The notes under the pieces were generated by a model, which worked only from the letters and a program-made list of their open reading frames with translations, was not told where the DNA came from and searched no databases. Shown here one piece after another: positions 8,633 to 19,072 of a stretch of DNA of 64,000 nucleotides. The number at the start of each line of letters is the position of its first letter. Position 1 is the first letter of the stretch. Origin of the DNA: Rhodococcus sp. B50 (GTDB lineage Bacteria; Actinomycetota; Actinomycetes; Mycobacteriales; Mycobacteriaceae); assembly GCF_013602415.1 (NCBI RefSeq), contig NZ_WPAG02000002.1, positions 1,426,001 through 1,490,000 on the forward strand, read 5' to 3'. A program made the translations under genes and the position numbers.

Positions 8633-9610
8633 TCAGAAATACGAGCCGATCGTGGGCAGCGCGAGCACGGAGTCGATCGCCAGCCCCAGACACACCACTG
8701 CGAGGTAGTTGTTGGACTGCAGAAACAGCTTGAGCGGCTTGACCGACGCTCCTCCGCGCACGCTGTTGTACAGCTGGTGGGCGACGATCAGGAACCAGGC
8801 GCCCGCGAGCAGCGCGACCGCCGCGTAGACCACACCGGCAGCGGGGACGATCACCAGCGTCGCGATCACCGTCGCCCAGGTGTAGATCAGGATCTGCTTG
8901 GTGACGTGCTGTTCGGTGGCGATCACCGGCAGCATCGGCACACCCGCGGCCTTGTAGTCCTCCTTGTAGCGCATCGCGAGCGCCCAGGTGTGCGGCGGCG
9001 TCCAGAAGAAGATGACCAGGAACAGCACGATCGGTTCCCAGCTCAGCGAACCCGTCACGGCGGCCCAGCCGACCATCACGGGCATACACCCGGCTGCACC
9101 GCCCCAGACGACGTTCTGCCAGGTCCGGCGCTTCAGCACCATCGTGTACACGAGGACGTAGAACGCGATGGTCGCCACGACCAGCAACCCGGCCAGCAGG
9201 TTGGCCCGCCACCACAGCCACGCGAACGACGCGACACCGAGCACCATGCCGAAGACGAAGGCGTTGCGCGTCGGCACCGTCTGCCGGGCGAGCGGACGCA
9301 ACGCCGTGCGTTTCATCACCTTGTCGATGTCGGCGTCGACGACACAGTTGAGCGAGTTGGCGCTCGCCGCGCCCATCCATCCGCCGAACAGTGTGCTCAG
9401 GATGAGCACGATGTCGACGTTCCCGCGGTCGGCGAACAGCATCGCGGGGATGGTCGCGACCAGCAGAAGTTCGATCACGCGCGGCTTGGTCAACGCGATG
9501 TAGGCGAGGACGGTGCCGGAGATCCGGCCCCACGCGGTGTCGGGGCGCGGGGTGCTCGGCGCTTCGGGGGCGCCGAAGCCGTGTCCTCCCGGCCGTCGCC
9601 CTGCCCGCAC
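8633..9610 (-). CDS. ctaB: Heme O synthase (protoheme IX farnesyltransferase) CtaB
   Basis: UbiA-family membrane prenyltransferase that adds farnesyl to protoheme to give heme O, the substrate of CtaA. The polar motif N-x3-D-x-D-x2-MKRTALRPL in [15 protein letters not shown] binds the prenyl diphosphate. Nine hydrophobic segments follow, with [21 protein letters not shown] as a family signature. GTG at 9610 (325 aa) is preceded by AAGGAG five bases away. An upstream start at 9640 is open but has a poorer context. Confidence 0.93.
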   Translation of the reverse strand: MRAGRRPGGHGFGAPEAPSTPRPDTAWGRISGTVLAYIALTKPRVIELLLVATIPAMLFADRGNVDIVLILSTLFGGWMGAASANSLNCVVDADIDKVMKRTALRPLARQTVPTRNAFVFGMVLGVASFAWLWWRANLLAGLLVVATIAFYVLVYTMVLKRRTWQNVVWGGAAGCMPVMVGWAAVTGSLSWEPIVLFLVIFFWTPPHTWALAMRYKEDYKAAGVPMLPVIATEQHVTKQILIYTWATVIATLVIVPAAGVVYAAVALLAGAWFLIVAHQLYNSVRGGASVKPLKLFLQSNNYLAVVCLGLAIDSVLALPTIGSYF

Positions 9611-9726
9611 ACTGTCTCCTTGTCCCACGCGGATCCGCACCTTCGTTTCGCCCGTTCACGGTCGCCCGGTTCCGGACGCTCCCTCTACTACGAACGATGG
9701 TAGACCGGACCGTTGCCCGGACCGAA

Positions 9727-9755
9727 TCGACCCGTTCGGAGCAGCGCACTAGTCT
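9727..9755 (+). promoter_or_regulatory. Candidate promoter of the tkt-tal-zwf-opcA-pgl operon
   Basis: TCGACC (9727-9732) and TAGTCT (9750-9755) are separated by 17 bp, resembling a housekeeping sigma promoter. The start point would lie near 9762, about 60 bases before tkt. It is the only promoter-like pair I found before this operon, whose later genes are too closely spaced for others. Confidence 0.45.
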
Positions 9756-9823
9756 GAAGTAGCGCGCGGGCCGACTTCCACCCGCCGGGACCCCGTACAC
9801 CCATGTCAGGAGACTTCACGCTC

Positions 9824-11926
9824 GTGTCGATCACAGACGAGATCCGCACCCTCACCCAGCCTGCGCATCCTGCCGACTGGACCGACCTGGACACCAAGGC
9901 GGTCGACACCGCGCGCGTGCTCGCCGCCGACGCCGTGCAGAAGGTCGGAAACGGGCATCCCGGTACCGCGATGAGCCTCGCTCCCCTCGCGTACACCCTC
10001 TACCAGCGTGTGATGCGCCACGATCCCACCGACCACGAGTGGGTCGGTCGCGACCGCTTCGTGCTCTCGTGCGGACATTCGAGCCTGACGCTGTACGTCC
10101 AGCTGTACCTGTCCGGCTACGGCCTCGAGCTCGCCGACCTGGAGGCACTGCGCACGTGGGGTTCGCTCACCCCGGGCCACCCCGAGTACGGGCACACCGC
10201 CGGGGTCGAGATGACCACCGGTCCGCTCGGCCAGGGTCTCGCCTCCGCGGTCGGCATGGCGATGGCCGCCCGCCGCGAGCGCGGCCTGTTCGATCCCGAG
10301 GCTCCCGCAGGCAAGAGCCCGTTCGACCACTACGTCTACGTCATCGCCTCCGACGGCGACATCGAAGAGGGTGTGACCTCCGAGGCGTCGTCGCTCGCCG
10401 GCGTCCAGCAGCTCGGCAACCTCATCGTCTTCTACGACGACAACAAGATTTCCATCGAGCACGACACAGCGATCGCTCTCGGTGAAGACGTCGCCAAGCG
10501 TTACGAGGCGTACGGCTGGCATGTGCAGACCGTCGAGGGCGGCGAGAACGTCACCGCACTGCTCGAGGCCGTCGAGGCAGCCAAGGCCGTCACCGACCGT
10601 CCGTCCTTCATCTCCGTCCGCACGATCATCGGCTACCCGGCCCCGACGAAGATGAACAGCGGCGATGCGCACGGTGCCGCGCTCGGCGCCGACGAGGTCG
10701 CCGAGATCAAGAAGATCCTCGGCTTCGACCCCGAGAAGAACTTCGACGTCGATCCGGCGGTGATCGAGCACACCCGGCAGGTCGTGGCGCGGGGCGCCGA
10801 GGCGCGCGCCGCGTGGCAGGCCGACTTCGACGCGTGGGCCACCCGGGAACCGCAGCGCAAGGAACTGTTCGATCGCCTGCACGCCGGTGAGTTCCCGGAA
10901 GGCTGGGTCGACGCCCTGCCGACCTACGAGCCCACCGAGAGCGGTCCCGCGACCCGCTCGGCGTCCGGCAAGGCCCTCGCCGCGCTCGGACCGATGCTGC
11001 CCGAGCTGTGGGGCGGATCCGCCGACCTCGCCGGCAGCAACAACACCACGATCCCCGGTTCCGACTCCTTCGGTCCCGAGTCGATCTCGACGAAGGACTG
11101 GAACGCACAGCCCTACGGACGCACCCTGCACTTCGGTGTGCGCGAGCATGCCATGGGGTCGATCCTCAACGGCATCGCCCTGCACGGCCCGACCCGCCCC
11201 TACGGCGGCACCTTCCTCGTCTTCTCCGACTACATGCGGCCCGCAGTGCGTCTCGCGGCTCTCATGCAGACGCCGTCGATCTACGTGTGGACGCACGATT
11301 CGATCGGTCTCGGCGAGGACGGTCCGACGCACCAGCCGATCGAGCACCTCGCGGCGCTGCGCGCGATCCCGAATCTCGCCGTGATCCGTCCGGCCGACGC
11401 CAACGAGACGTCGTTCGCGTGGAAGGCCGCGCTGGAGAACCGCACCGGCCCGACCGCGCTCGCGCTGACCCGCCAGAACGTCCCCGTGCTCGAGGGCACG
11501 CGGGAGAAGGCTGCCGAAGGTGTCGCCCGCGGTGCCTACGTCCTGGCCGAGGCGTCCTCGGACACCCCGGAGGTCGTGATCCTCGCGACCGGCTCCGAGG
11601 TCCAGCTCGCCGTCGCTGCGCGCGAGACCCTCGAGGCCGACGGTGTGCCCACCCGCGTCGTCTCCGTGCCGGTGCTCGACCGCTTCCTCGAGCAGGACCA
11701 GGCCTACCGCGACGAGGTCCTGCCCCCGTCGGTGCGTGCCCGGGTGTCCGTCGAGGCCGGGCTCGCCATGCCCTGGTACCGCCTGATCGGCGACGCCGGT
11801 GAGCCGGTCTCGCTCGAGCACTACGGCGCCTCCGCCGACTACAAGACCCTGTACCGCGAGTTCGGCATCACCGCCGAGGCCGTCGTCGACGCTGCGCGCC
11901 GCTCGCTGACCCGAGTGAAGGGATGA
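9824..11926 (+). CDS. tkt: Transketolase
   Basis: Thiamine-diphosphate enzyme that moves two-carbon units between sugar phosphates in the pentose phosphate pathway. The N-terminal domain has the substrate-binding [16 protein letters not shown] and the cofactor motif SDGDIEEG...[11 protein letters not shown]; the middle domain has [14 protein letters not shown] with the catalytic Glu and [23 protein letters not shown] at 9824 gives 700 residues, the usual mycobacterial length, and AGGAG lies 11 bases upstream. An ATG at 9803 would add seven residues. It is first gene of the five-gene operon. Confidence 0.95.
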   Translation: MSITDEIRTLTQPAHPADWTDLDTKAVDTARVLAADAVQKVGNGHPGTAMSLAPLAYTLYQRVMRHDPTDHEWVGRDRFVLSCGHSSLTLYVQLYLSGYGLELADLEALRTWGSLTPGHPEYGHTAGVEMTTGPLGQGLASAVGMAMAARRERGLFDPEAPAGKSPFDHYVYVIASDGDIEEGVTSEASSLAGVQQLGNLIVFYDDNKISIEHDTAIALGEDVAKRYEAYGWHVQTVEGGENVTALLEAVEAAKAVTDRPSFISVRTIIGYPAPTKMNSGDAHGAALGADEVAEIKKILGFDPEKNFDVDPAVIEHTRQVVARGAEARAAWQADFDAWATREPQRKELFDRLHAGEFPEGWVDALPTYEPTESGPATRSASGKALAALGPMLPELWGGSADLAGSNNTTIPGSDSFGPESISTKDWNAQPYGRTLHFGVREHAMGSILNGIALHGPTRPYGGTFLVFSDYMRPAVRLAALMQTPSIYVWTHDSIGLGEDGPTHQPIEHLAALRAIPNLAVIRPADANETSFAWKAALENRTGPTALALTRQNVPVLEGTREKAAEGVARGAYVLAEASSDTPEVVILATGSEVQLAVAARETLEADGVPTRVVSVPVLDRFLEQDQAYRDEVLPPSVRARVSVEAGLAMPWYRLIGDAGEPVSLEHYGASADYKTLYREFGITAEAVVDAARRSLTRVKG

Positions 11927-11930
11927 TCCG

Positions 11931-13076
11931 ATGACCCAGCAGACTTCCACGCAGAACGCTGCACTGGCCGAACTGTCCGCCCAGGGTGTGTCGGTGTGGC
12001 TGGACGACCTGTCCCGCGACCTCATCGACTCCGGCAAGCTCGCCGAGCTCGTCGCAACCCGCAGTGTCGTGGGTGTGACGACCAACCCGTCGATCTTCCA
12101 GGCCGCCCTGTCGAAGGGCCACGCCTACGACTCGCAGATCCGCGACCTCGCCGGAGCCGGCGCCGACGCCACCGAGGCGATCCGCACCGTCACCACCGAC
12201 GACGTCCGGTCGGCCTGCGATGTCCTCGCGCCGGTGTTCGAGGCGACGAACGGCCTCGACGGACGGGTGTCGATCGAGGTCGACCCGCGTCTGGCGCACA
12301 AGACGGACGACACCGTCCAGCAGGCCCTCGATCTGTGGCGCATCGTCGACCGCCCGAACCTGTTCATCAAGATCCCCGCGACGGTGGCGGGTTTGCCGGC
12401 CATCGCCCGGGTGATCGGTGAGGGCGTCAGCGTCAACGTCACCCTGATCTTCTCGGTCGAGCGTTACGAGCGGGTCATCGAGGCCTACCTCGACGGTCTC
12501 ACCGCGGCGAAGGCCGCCGGTCACGACCTGTCGACGATCCGCTCGGTGGCATCGTTCTTCGTCTCGCGTGTCGACACCGAGATCGACCCGCGCCTCGAGG
12601 AGATCGGCACCGATCAGGCGCTGGCCCTGCGCGGCAAGGCCGGCCTGGCCAACGCGCGACTCGCGTACGCCGCCTACCAGCGGGCGTTCGAGGGCGGAAC
12701 GCGCTTCGAGCAGCTCGCCGAGGCGGGTGCCGTTCCCCAGCGTGCGCTGTGGGCGTCGACGGGTGTGAAGAACCCCGATTACCCCGACACCCTCTACGTC
12801 ACCGAGCTGGTCGCGCCGAACACCGTCAACACGATGCCGGAGAAGACCCTCGAGGCCGTCGCCGACCACGGCGAGGTCACGGGCGACACCGTGACCCGCA
12901 CCATCACCGCCTCCCAGCAGGTGTTCGACGCGCTGACGTCGGTCGGTGTGGATCTTCCCGACGTCTTCCGCAAGCTCGAGGACGAGGGCGTGGAGAAGTT
13001 CGTCGTGTCCTGGAAGGACCTGCTCGGGGCGACGGCGGAACAGCTCGCGGCTCACGCGCCGGGCGCGGAGGGCTGA
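11931..13076 (+). CDS. tal: Transaldolase
   Basis: 381-residue transaldolase, which transfers dihydroxyacetone units in the non-oxidative pentose phosphate pathway. The Schiff-base lysine is in NLFIKIPAT, and [13 protein letters not shown] and [13 protein letters not shown] are family signatures. It belongs to the longer subclass of actinobacteria and plants. The gap from tkt is four bases, so the two are co-translated. Confidence 0.95.
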   Translation: MTQQTSTQNAALAELSAQGVSVWLDDLSRDLIDSGKLAELVATRSVVGVTTNPSIFQAALSKGHAYDSQIRDLAGAGADATEAIRTVTTDDVRSACDVLAPVFEATNGLDGRVSIEVDPRLAHKTDDTVQQALDLWRIVDRPNLFIKIPATVAGLPAIARVIGEGVSVNVTLIFSVERYERVIEAYLDGLTAAKAAGHDLSTIRSVASFFVSRVDTEIDPRLEEIGTDQALALRGKAGLANARLAYAAYQRAFEGGTRFEQLAEAGAVPQRALWASTGVKNPDYPDTLYVTELVAPNTVNTMPEKTLEAVADHGEVTGDTVTRTITASQQVFDALTSVGVDLPDVFRKLEDEGVEKFVVSWKDLLGATAEQLAAHAPGAEG

Positions 13077-13078
13077 AC

Positions 13079-14620
13079 GTGCCCGAATCCGGTGCGGCGG
13101 AGTGGGTGAATCCGCTCCGGGACAACAGAGATCGCAGACTGCCCCGTATCGCCGGCCCGTGTGCGCTGGTGATCTTCGGCGTGACCGGTGATCTCGCCCG
13201 GCGCAAGTTGATGCCCGCCGTCTACGATCTCGCCAATCGCGGCCTCCTGCCGCCCGGATTCGCGCTCGTCGGTTTCGCCCGGAGGGACTGGGCCGACGAG
13301 GATTTCGGTCAGGTGGTTCACGACGCGGTGCGTGAGCATTCGCGTACCCCCTTCCGTGAGGAGGTCTGGCAGCGCCTCGCGGAAGGGATCCGCTTCGTGC
13401 AGGGCACCTTCGACGACGACGCGGCATTCGCGGAACTCGCGACGACCCTCGAGAAGCTCGACCGCGAACGGGGTACGGGCGGCAACCACGCCTTCTATCT
13501 GTCGGTCCCGCCGGATGCCTTCCCCGTGGTGTGCGGGCAGCTGTCGCGTTCGGGTCTGGCCGCGGCACGCGACGGGTCGTGGAGTCGCGTCGTGATCGAG
13601 AAGCCTTTCGGGCACGATCTCGAAAGCGCACGCACGCTCAATTCCGTTGTCGGTGAGGTGTTCTCCGAGGAATCCGTCTTCCGCATCGATCACTATCTCG
13701 GCAAGGAGACGGTGCAGAACATCCTCGCCTTGCGTTTCGCGAACCAGATGTTCGAGCCGGTGTGGAACGCCCACTACGTCGACCACGTGCAGATCACGAT
13801 GGCCGAGGACATCGGTCTCGGTGGACGGGCGGGCTACTACGACGGAATCGGAGCAGCCCGCGACGTCATCCAGAACCACCTGCTTCAACTCCTCGCCTTC
13901 ACCGCGATGGAGGAGCCGGTGAGCTTCGCGGCGTCGGAGCTGCACGCCGAGAAGATCAAGGTGCTCTCGGCGACGCGGCCGGCGGAGCCGTTCGACGAGA
14001 CCACCGCGCGCGGCCAGTACGCATCCGGCTGGCAGGGCGGCGAGAAGGTCGTCGGCCTGCTCGAGGAGAAGGGTTTCGCGGCGGACTCGACCACCGAGAC
14101 GTACGCGGCCATCACCCTCGAGGTCGACACCCGCCGCTGGGCGGGTGTGCCGTTCTATCTGCGCACCGGCAAGCGGCTCGGACGCCGGGTCACCGAGATC
14201 GCGGTGGTCTTCAAACGGGCTCCGCACCTGCCGTTCGACAAGACCATGACCGAGGAACTCGGTCAGAACGCGCTGGTCGTCAGGGTGCAGCCCGACGAGG
14301 GTGTCACGATGCGATTCGGTTCGAAGGTGCCCGGCTCCGAGATGGAGGTCCGGGACGTGAACATGGACTTCAGTTACGGCCAGGCGTTCACGGTCTCCTC
14401 CCCGGAGGCGTACGAGCGGCTGATCCTGGACGTTCTTCTCGGTGTCCCGTCGTTGTTCCCGGTGGACGAGGAAGTCGAGTTGTCCTGGAAGATCCTCGAT
14501 CCGGTGCTCGAGCACTGGGCGGCGAACGGACGACCGGAGCCCTACGAATCCGGTACCTGGGGTCCGCATTCGGCCGACGAGATGCTGCGGCGTACGGGCC
14601 GGGAATGGAGGCGTCCGTGA
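13079..14620 (+). CDS. zwf: Glucose-6-phosphate 1-dehydrogenase
   Basis: 513-residue enzyme that oxidises glucose 6-phosphate to 6-phosphogluconolactone, making NADPH. The dinucleotide fold starts with VIFGVTGDLARRKLMPA; the active-site motif is RIDHYLGKETVQNI. GTG at 13079 comes two bases after the tal stop and matches the family's N-terminus. The stop overlaps the opcA start (GTGA). Together with opcA and pgl it forms the oxidative branch. Confidence 0.96.
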   Translation: MPESGAAEWVNPLRDNRDRRLPRIAGPCALVIFGVTGDLARRKLMPAVYDLANRGLLPPGFALVGFARRDWADEDFGQVVHDAVREHSRTPFREEVWQRLAEGIRFVQGTFDDDAAFAELATTLEKLDRERGTGGNHAFYLSVPPDAFPVVCGQLSRSGLAAARDGSWSRVVIEKPFGHDLESARTLNSVVGEVFSEESVFRIDHYLGKETVQNILALRFANQMFEPVWNAHYVDHVQITMAEDIGLGGRAGYYDGIGAARDVIQNHLLQLLAFTAMEEPVSFAASELHAEKIKVLSATRPAEPFDETTARGQYASGWQGGEKVVGLLEEKGFAADSTTETYAAITLEVDTRRWAGVPFYLRTGKRLGRRVTEIAVVFKRAPHLPFDKTMTEELGQNALVVRVQPDEGVTMRFGSKVPGSEMEVRDVNMDFSYGQAFTVSSPEAYERLILDVLLGVPSLFPVDEEVELSWKILDPVLEHWAANGRPEPYESGTWGPHSADEMLRRTGREWRRP

Positions 14621-15525
14621 GGCTGCAGTTGCGCAACACCTCCGCCAACGCGATCAGCCGCAAGCTGGTGGAGTTGCGACGGTCGAGCGGAATGGTCACG
14701 CAGGGCCGTGTTCTCACGTTCATCGTGTGTGCCGGCGACGCCCGGGGTCTCGACGCCGCGATCACCGCGGCCACCGAGGCGTCGAAGGAACATCCCTGTC
14801 GCGTGATCGTCGTCGGTCGTGGTCGCCAGGACGGCCCGTCGCGGCTCGATGCGGAGATCCGGGTCGCCGGTGAGGCCGGCGCCTCCGAGGCGTTGATCCT
14901 CGCCCTGCACGGAGAACTCGGTGAGCACCAGGAATCGGTCGTGGTGCCGTTCCTGTTGCCGGACACACCGGTCGTCGCGTGGTGGCCCAACCAGGCCCCC
15001 GCGGTACCTGCCGAGGATCCGGTGGGGCGTCTGGCCGTCCGCCGTATCACGGACGTGACCAACTCGGACGATCCACGCTCCGATCTCGCGACCCGCCTGT
15101 CCGGTTACCGACCGGGCGACACGGATCTGGCCTGGGCACGGATCACCTACTGGCGGGCGCTGCTGGTCTCGGCGCTCGACCAGCCACCGCACGAACCGGT
15201 GCTCTCGGCCCGCGTCTCGGGGCTGCGGACCGAGCCCGCGGTCGACCTGATCGCAGGCTGGCTCGCGAGCCGTCTCGACTGTCCCGTCGAGCGATCGATC
15301 GGCGAACTGCGGGTGGAACTGCGCACGACCTCGCAGACGATCGCGCTGGAACGGCCGCAGGAAGGTCGCGTGGCGACCCTCGAGCGCACCCACAAGCCCG
15401 ATTCGCTGATCAGTCTGGCACGCCGGAACTCGGCGGAATGTCTGGCCGAGGAACTGCGCCGACTCGATCCCGACGAAGTCTACGAAGCCGCATTGTCGGC
15501 CCTGCCGAAGGTGGAATATGTCTGA
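14617..15525 (+). CDS. opcA: OpcA, glucose-6-phosphate dehydrogenase assembly protein
   Basis: 302-residue OpcA. In cyanobacteria and corynebacteria OpcA activates or assembles the Zwf enzyme. The N-terminus (RNTSANAISRKLVELR...GRVLTFIV) and PFLLPDTPVVAWWPNQAP are family features. The start is GTG 14617, six bases after GGAG and overlapping the zwf stop; an ATG at 14605 is possible. The end overlaps pgl by eight bases. Confidence 0.93.
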   Translation: MRLQLRNTSANAISRKLVELRRSSGMVTQGRVLTFIVCAGDARGLDAAITAATEASKEHPCRVIVVGRGRQDGPSRLDAEIRVAGEAGASEALILALHGELGEHQESVVVPFLLPDTPVVAWWPNQAPAVPAEDPVGRLAVRRITDVTNSDDPRSDLATRLSGYRPGDTDLAWARITYWRALLVSALDQPPHEPVLSARVSGLRTEPAVDLIAGWLASRLDCPVERSIGELRVELRTTSQTIALERPQEGRVATLERTHKPDSLISLARRNSAECLAEELRRLDPDEVYEAALSALPKVEYV

Positions 15526-16279
15526 CCCCGCCCGGAACCCATCCGAAATCCTGCGTTTCGCCGATGCCGACGAGGTCGCGCGCGCCGCGGCGTCCGCCTT
15601 CGTCGACGCGGTCGTCGCCGCGCAGCGCGAGCGGGTGCAGGCCCATGTCGTGCTCACCGGCGGCGGCACCGGTATCGCGATGCTCGAACATGTGCGCCGA
15701 GACCAGGGTGGTATCGACTGGTCGGCAGTGAACGTCTACTTCGGCGACGAACGTTTCCTCCCGCCCGGAGACCCGGAGCGTAACGAGGTGCAGGCCCGGG
15801 AAGCGCTGCTCGACCACGTGCCGATCGACCCGGCCCGCATCCACACCATGCCGGCGCTCGGCGAGGACGGGTGCAGCACGCCGCAGGCATCGGCGCAGCG
15901 GTACGCCGAACTCCTCGCAGCGCACTCCCCCGACGGCACCGCGCCGGTGTTCGACGTGCACCTGCTCGGCATGGGCGGTGAGGGACACATCAATTCGCTG
16001 TTCCCCCACACCGACGCGGTGCGTGAGTCGGAACGGTTCGTGGTGGGTGTCGACGATTCCCCGAAGCCCCCGTCGGCGCGGGTGACGCTGACGCTGCCCG
16101 CCGTGCAGCGGGCGCGGCAGGTGTGGCTGCTGGTCACCGGCGCTGCCAAGGCCGAGGCCGTCGCGGCGGCCGTGGGCGGTGCCGCGCCCGAGGACTTCCC
16201 CTCGGCGGGCGCCCGTGGCACCGAACGCACCGTGTGGTTCCTCGATCCGGCGGCCGCCGCGCAACTCCCGCAATCGTGA
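15518..16279 (+). CDS. pgl: 6-phosphogluconolactonase
   Basis: 253-residue sugar-phosphate isomerase-fold protein that hydrolyses 6-phosphogluconolactone. VLTGGGTGIAMLEHV is the phosphate-binding loop; NVYFGDERFLPPGDPERN and LLGMGGEGHINSLFPHT are family signatures, the latter with the catalytic His. Its ATG overlaps the opcA stop, so it closes the tkt-tal-zwf-opcA-pgl operon. Confidence 0.94.
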   Translation: MSDPARNPSEILRFADADEVARAAASAFVDAVVAAQRERVQAHVVLTGGGTGIAMLEHVRRDQGGIDWSAVNVYFGDERFLPPGDPERNEVQAREALLDHVPIDPARIHTMPALGEDGCSTPQASAQRYAELLAAHSPDGTAPVFDVHLLGMGGEGHINSLFPHTDAVRESERFVVGVDDSPKPPSARVTLTLPAVQRARQVWLLVTGAAKAEAVAAAVGGAAPEDFPSAGARGTERTVWFLDPAAAAQLPQS

Positions 16280-16621
16280 CCGGCGCCCCGACGGTCACGT
16301 GCCGGCGCCGTCGAAGTCGGGATCGTCGGCCTCGTCCGTCGTGCGGGGTTCTCCTGAGGATCTTCCCTGCTCGCTTCCGTCACAGTCGTCGAGACTGATT
16401 CGTACGCAACGTATCCGGAGAGCCGAACGCGGACCTGCCGTCGACCGGAGGGTACGTAGTCGTGATCGGCCCGGGACACATCGCACCGTTCGTGGGTCCA
16501 TGCCGGTGAACTCCTCCCGTCGTGGACCGTTGTCGTCACGGCCCTCTGTCTCGTTCGACGCGCCGGAACGCCCGATGGTTCCATTCGGGACGAAATCACC
16601 TGCTCGCACGGGGACTCGCGG
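16280..16621. other. Intergenic stretch after pgl, no convincing gene
   Basis: 342 bp between the convergent stops of pgl and the GMC oxidoreductase gene. A 7-bp stem CGGCGCC/GGCGCCG (16281-16310) with a 16-base loop may be a weak pgl terminator. A 104-codon minus-strand frame (16295-16609) ends in an acidic tail but has no recognised domain. I see nothing else. Confidence 0.4.
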
Positions 16622-18391
16622 TCAGATACCGCGCTCGATCACCGCCGCCGTGACGCGGTCGGCGATCGACGAAACGGGGTTCTCGTGCGTCACCCACGCA
16701 CTGCCGCCGAAATACTTCGCGAAGATCCGCTCGGCAGTCCGGGTGGCGATCGCCTGCGTCGTCAACGTCGGGTTCGGACCTCCGAGGCTGTTGGCCAGCG
16801 CCGAATTGTCGGCGATGAACAGCCTTTTCACCCATCGGGCTTCGGCGTCGGCGTCGAGCACCGAATCCTGATCGCTCACGCCCATCCTCATGCTGGACTG
16901 GGAATGCAGGATCAGCGGGGGCCAGTCGCAGCGATGCACCCTCTTCGCCCCCGCGGCCCGCATCAATTCGACGGCCTTACGAGTCGCATGATCGCGATTG
17001 CGGCGGGTGCGGGCGGAACGACGGCGATGGTGCACGGTCACCCGCGGTGCCGGACCTCCCTCGTCCGGATAGAGGATCGGTGACAGCGTCACCCGGTTGT
17101 CCGGTTCGACGTCGTCGTCGGAGATGACCAGCGCCGCGAGAACCCGGTCGGCATCCGACATCGTGTCGAGCAGGTCGCGGCCGACAAGTCGCCCCACACT
17201 GTCGGCACCCGCGGAGTCGACGACGCTCCCGGCGCGTCCGTATCCGTGAATCCCGGAGTCGCTGAAGTTCAGTGCGTACGCGATCAACGCCGGAGGCAGG
17301 CCGACCTGTTCGATACCGCCGTATCCCGGCAGGTCGACACGCGCATTGGATCCGGGTCCGCGCGTCTGCCCCGTGTACTCGTCGAAGACGCCGAAGACCG
17401 CGTCCATGTGGTGATCGGTGAGGCCGCGGCCGACCCATCCGTTCGGATTCGGCAGCGTCGAGTTCAGCCACAGCCGCGGGCTCTCGATGCACCCGGCCGC
17501 GAGCACCACCACCGGGGCGGTCGCCTCGTGCTCCTCCCCTGCCGTCGTGAGCCGCACCCCGCGCGCGGTGGTCTCCCCGTGGACCTGCTCGACGAGGATT
17601 TCGGAGACCACCGCGTCGGCGATCAGCGTGACGGGTCGTCCCTGCGGGGACCACGCGTCGGCGGTGAGCATCATCGGGACGTACGAGTTGTCGGTGGAAC
17701 GCTTGGCCTTCAGATTCCGCGGCGCGCCCAGCGGGAGGAAACATCCCTGATAGCAGTGCCCGCACATCGTGCATCCCCGGGCTTCGGGATGGTGCAGACG
17801 CGAGCGGTCGTGGGTGCGACCGGCAGTGCCGGCGGGTTGCAGGATCGCGTTCTGCTGGGCGCGGTGAGCGGCCCGCGTGGTATCGAGCGAGGTCTGGTGC
17901 GGAAGACCCATCGCGGCTGCACCGCGCAGGAACAGTTGTTCCTTGGCGCCCATCGGCGCGGTCTGCACCGGAAGAGTGGCCTCTACCCACTCGTAGTAGG
18001 GACGCAGCTCGTCGTAGCCGAAGGGGAACAGGTGCGCCGTATCGTACATGTCGCGATCGGCACCGTCGTATCCGGAGAATGCCCCGGGTGCCGCCCGGGG
18101 CGAGTTCCCGAAGAAGTGCAGCGTGGTGCCACCGACGCCGGACACCTGCCACACGAACGAATTCTGGGGCAGATCGCGCAGCCACGGAGGGCGCGATCGG
18201 TCTCCCGGTCCGTGGCGGAACAGCCCGGTGATCGGATTGTTGACGTCGTCCTCGAAGTGGGTCCATTCGTTCTCGGGATCGGCGAACCGAGGTCCCGCTT
18301 CGAGGACGAGCACGTCGAGACCGCGTGCTGCGAGCTCCTTGGCCACGACAGGTCCGCCGCCGCCTGCCCCGATCACGATGACGTCGGTCAT
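16622..18391 (-). CDS. GMC-family FAD-dependent oxidoreductase, large subunit
   Basis: 589-residue flavoprotein. The N-terminus VIVIGAGGGGPVVAKEL binds FAD; VSGVGGTTLHFFGNSPR follows; near residue 215 CTMCGHCYQGC gives four closely spaced cysteines, as in membrane-linked gluconate- and fructose-dehydrogenase large subunits. The C-terminus has HSQSSMRMG (catalytic His) and GGPNPTLTTQAIATRTAERI. It has no signal of its own, but the gene follows directly after one encoding a Tat-signal small subunit, so the folded pair is probably exported together. A sugar, alcohol or sterol substrate is possible; which one cannot be told from sequence. Confidence 0.85.
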   Translation of the reverse strand: MTDVIVIGAGGGGPVVAKELAARGLDVLVLEAGPRFADPENEWTHFEDDVNNPITGLFRHGPGDRSRPPWLRDLPQNSFVWQVSGVGGTTLHFFGNSPRAAPGAFSGYDGADRDMYDTAHLFPFGYDELRPYYEWVEATLPVQTAPMGAKEQLFLRGAAAMGLPHQTSLDTTRAAHRAQQNAILQPAGTAGRTHDRSRLHHPEARGCTMCGHCYQGCFLPLGAPRNLKAKRSTDNSYVPMMLTADAWSPQGRPVTLIADAVVSEILVEQVHGETTARGVRLTTAGEEHEATAPVVVLAAGCIESPRLWLNSTLPNPNGWVGRGLTDHHMDAVFGVFDEYTGQTRGPGSNARVDLPGYGGIEQVGLPPALIAYALNFSDSGIHGYGRAGSVVDSAGADSVGRLVGRDLLDTMSDADRVLAALVISDDDVEPDNRVTLSPILYPDEGGPAPRVTVHHRRRSARTRRNRDHATRKAVELMRAAGAKRVHRCDWPPLILHSQSSMRMGVSDQDSVLDADAEARWVKRLFIADNSALANSLGGPNPTLTTQAIATRTAERIFAKYFGGSAWVTHENPVSSIADRVTAAVIERGI

Positions 18392-19072
18392 CTATCCCTC
18401 CACCTCGTCGATTCCGCCGTAGTAGCCCAGGAACTCGTCCCATCCGTCGCTCGGCCCGGCGTAGCGGCTCAACTCCCAGCCGACCGGACGCCCCGCGATC
18501 TCCCGCCGCGTGCGGTCGTAGGCGGAGACCTCCGAGAATGCCGCGAAGGCAGCCAGCGTGGGGATCGCGTTGACCACGAACTTCAGCACCAGCCCCTCGA
18601 AACGCGGGTCGGTGTCGAGCCATTCGAAGACCTGTGCCTTGGCTGCATGACTCAGGTTCGCGAACGGCGCCGCGAACGGTCCGCTCACCGCACGCGGGTC
18701 CGCGGTGACACCGAAGGTGTTGAGCAGCAGAGCGATCGCCGCGGCACCGGGCAGATTGCCCGCCGCGGGCCCGAGCAGAGGCATCGGAGACGCCTGATCC
18801 AGGGTGCGTTCCAGAGATTCCGCCGTGCCGGCGGTGACGCCACCGGGACGGTCGGTCCACATGCCCTGCTGGTGCGAATACGGGTCGTTGCCGGGCACGA
18901 CGAACGCGAGCACCCCGTTGATCGTGTCGCGCACCGCAGGCGTCTCGCTCAGCGGACTCGCGTTCGACTCCCGTGCGAACACCCCTGCGGTGCCGACGAG
19001 CGCCGCCATGGTCGTGGCCATCCCGGCGAGAAAACGCCGCCTGTTCCAATACCCTTGCTGCGCATCGTCCAC
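18392..19072 (-). CDS. Tat-signal small subunit of a GMC dehydrogenase (gluconate 2-dehydrogenase subunit 3-like)
   Basis: 226-residue exported protein. The N-terminus has a twin-arginine signal, NRRRFLAGM, then a hydrophobic stretch and AGVFA as a possible cleavage region. The mature part is helical and resembles the small subunits of gluconate-type dehydrogenases, which stabilise and carry the flavin subunit through the Tat system. GTG at 19072 is preceded by GAGGGGG; ATG at 19159 is an alternative that would put the twin arginines unusually far in. The stop abuts the start of the flavoprotein gene. Confidence 0.75.
   Translation of the reverse strand: MDDAQQGYWNRRRFLAGMATTMAALVGTAGVFARESNASPLSETPAVRDTINGVLAFVVPGNDPYSHQQGMWTDRPGGVTAGTAESLERTLDQASPMPLLGPAAGNLPGAAAIALLLNTFGVTADPRAVSGPFAAPFANLSHAAKAQVFEWLDTDPRFEGLVLKFVVNAIPTLAAFAAFSEVSAYDRTRREIAGRPVGWELSRYAGPSDGWDEFLGYYGGIDEVEG

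Noticed and set aside
9741..9770. A third copy of the CGCA palindrome at AGCGCACTAG
   Set aside because: Only the core matches and the arms are not complementary; it overlaps the tkt -10 region by chance.
16295..16609. Minus-strand 104-codon frame between pgl and the GMC gene
   Set aside because: No domain, no ribosome binding site and no clear codon bias; kept only as a remark on the spacer.
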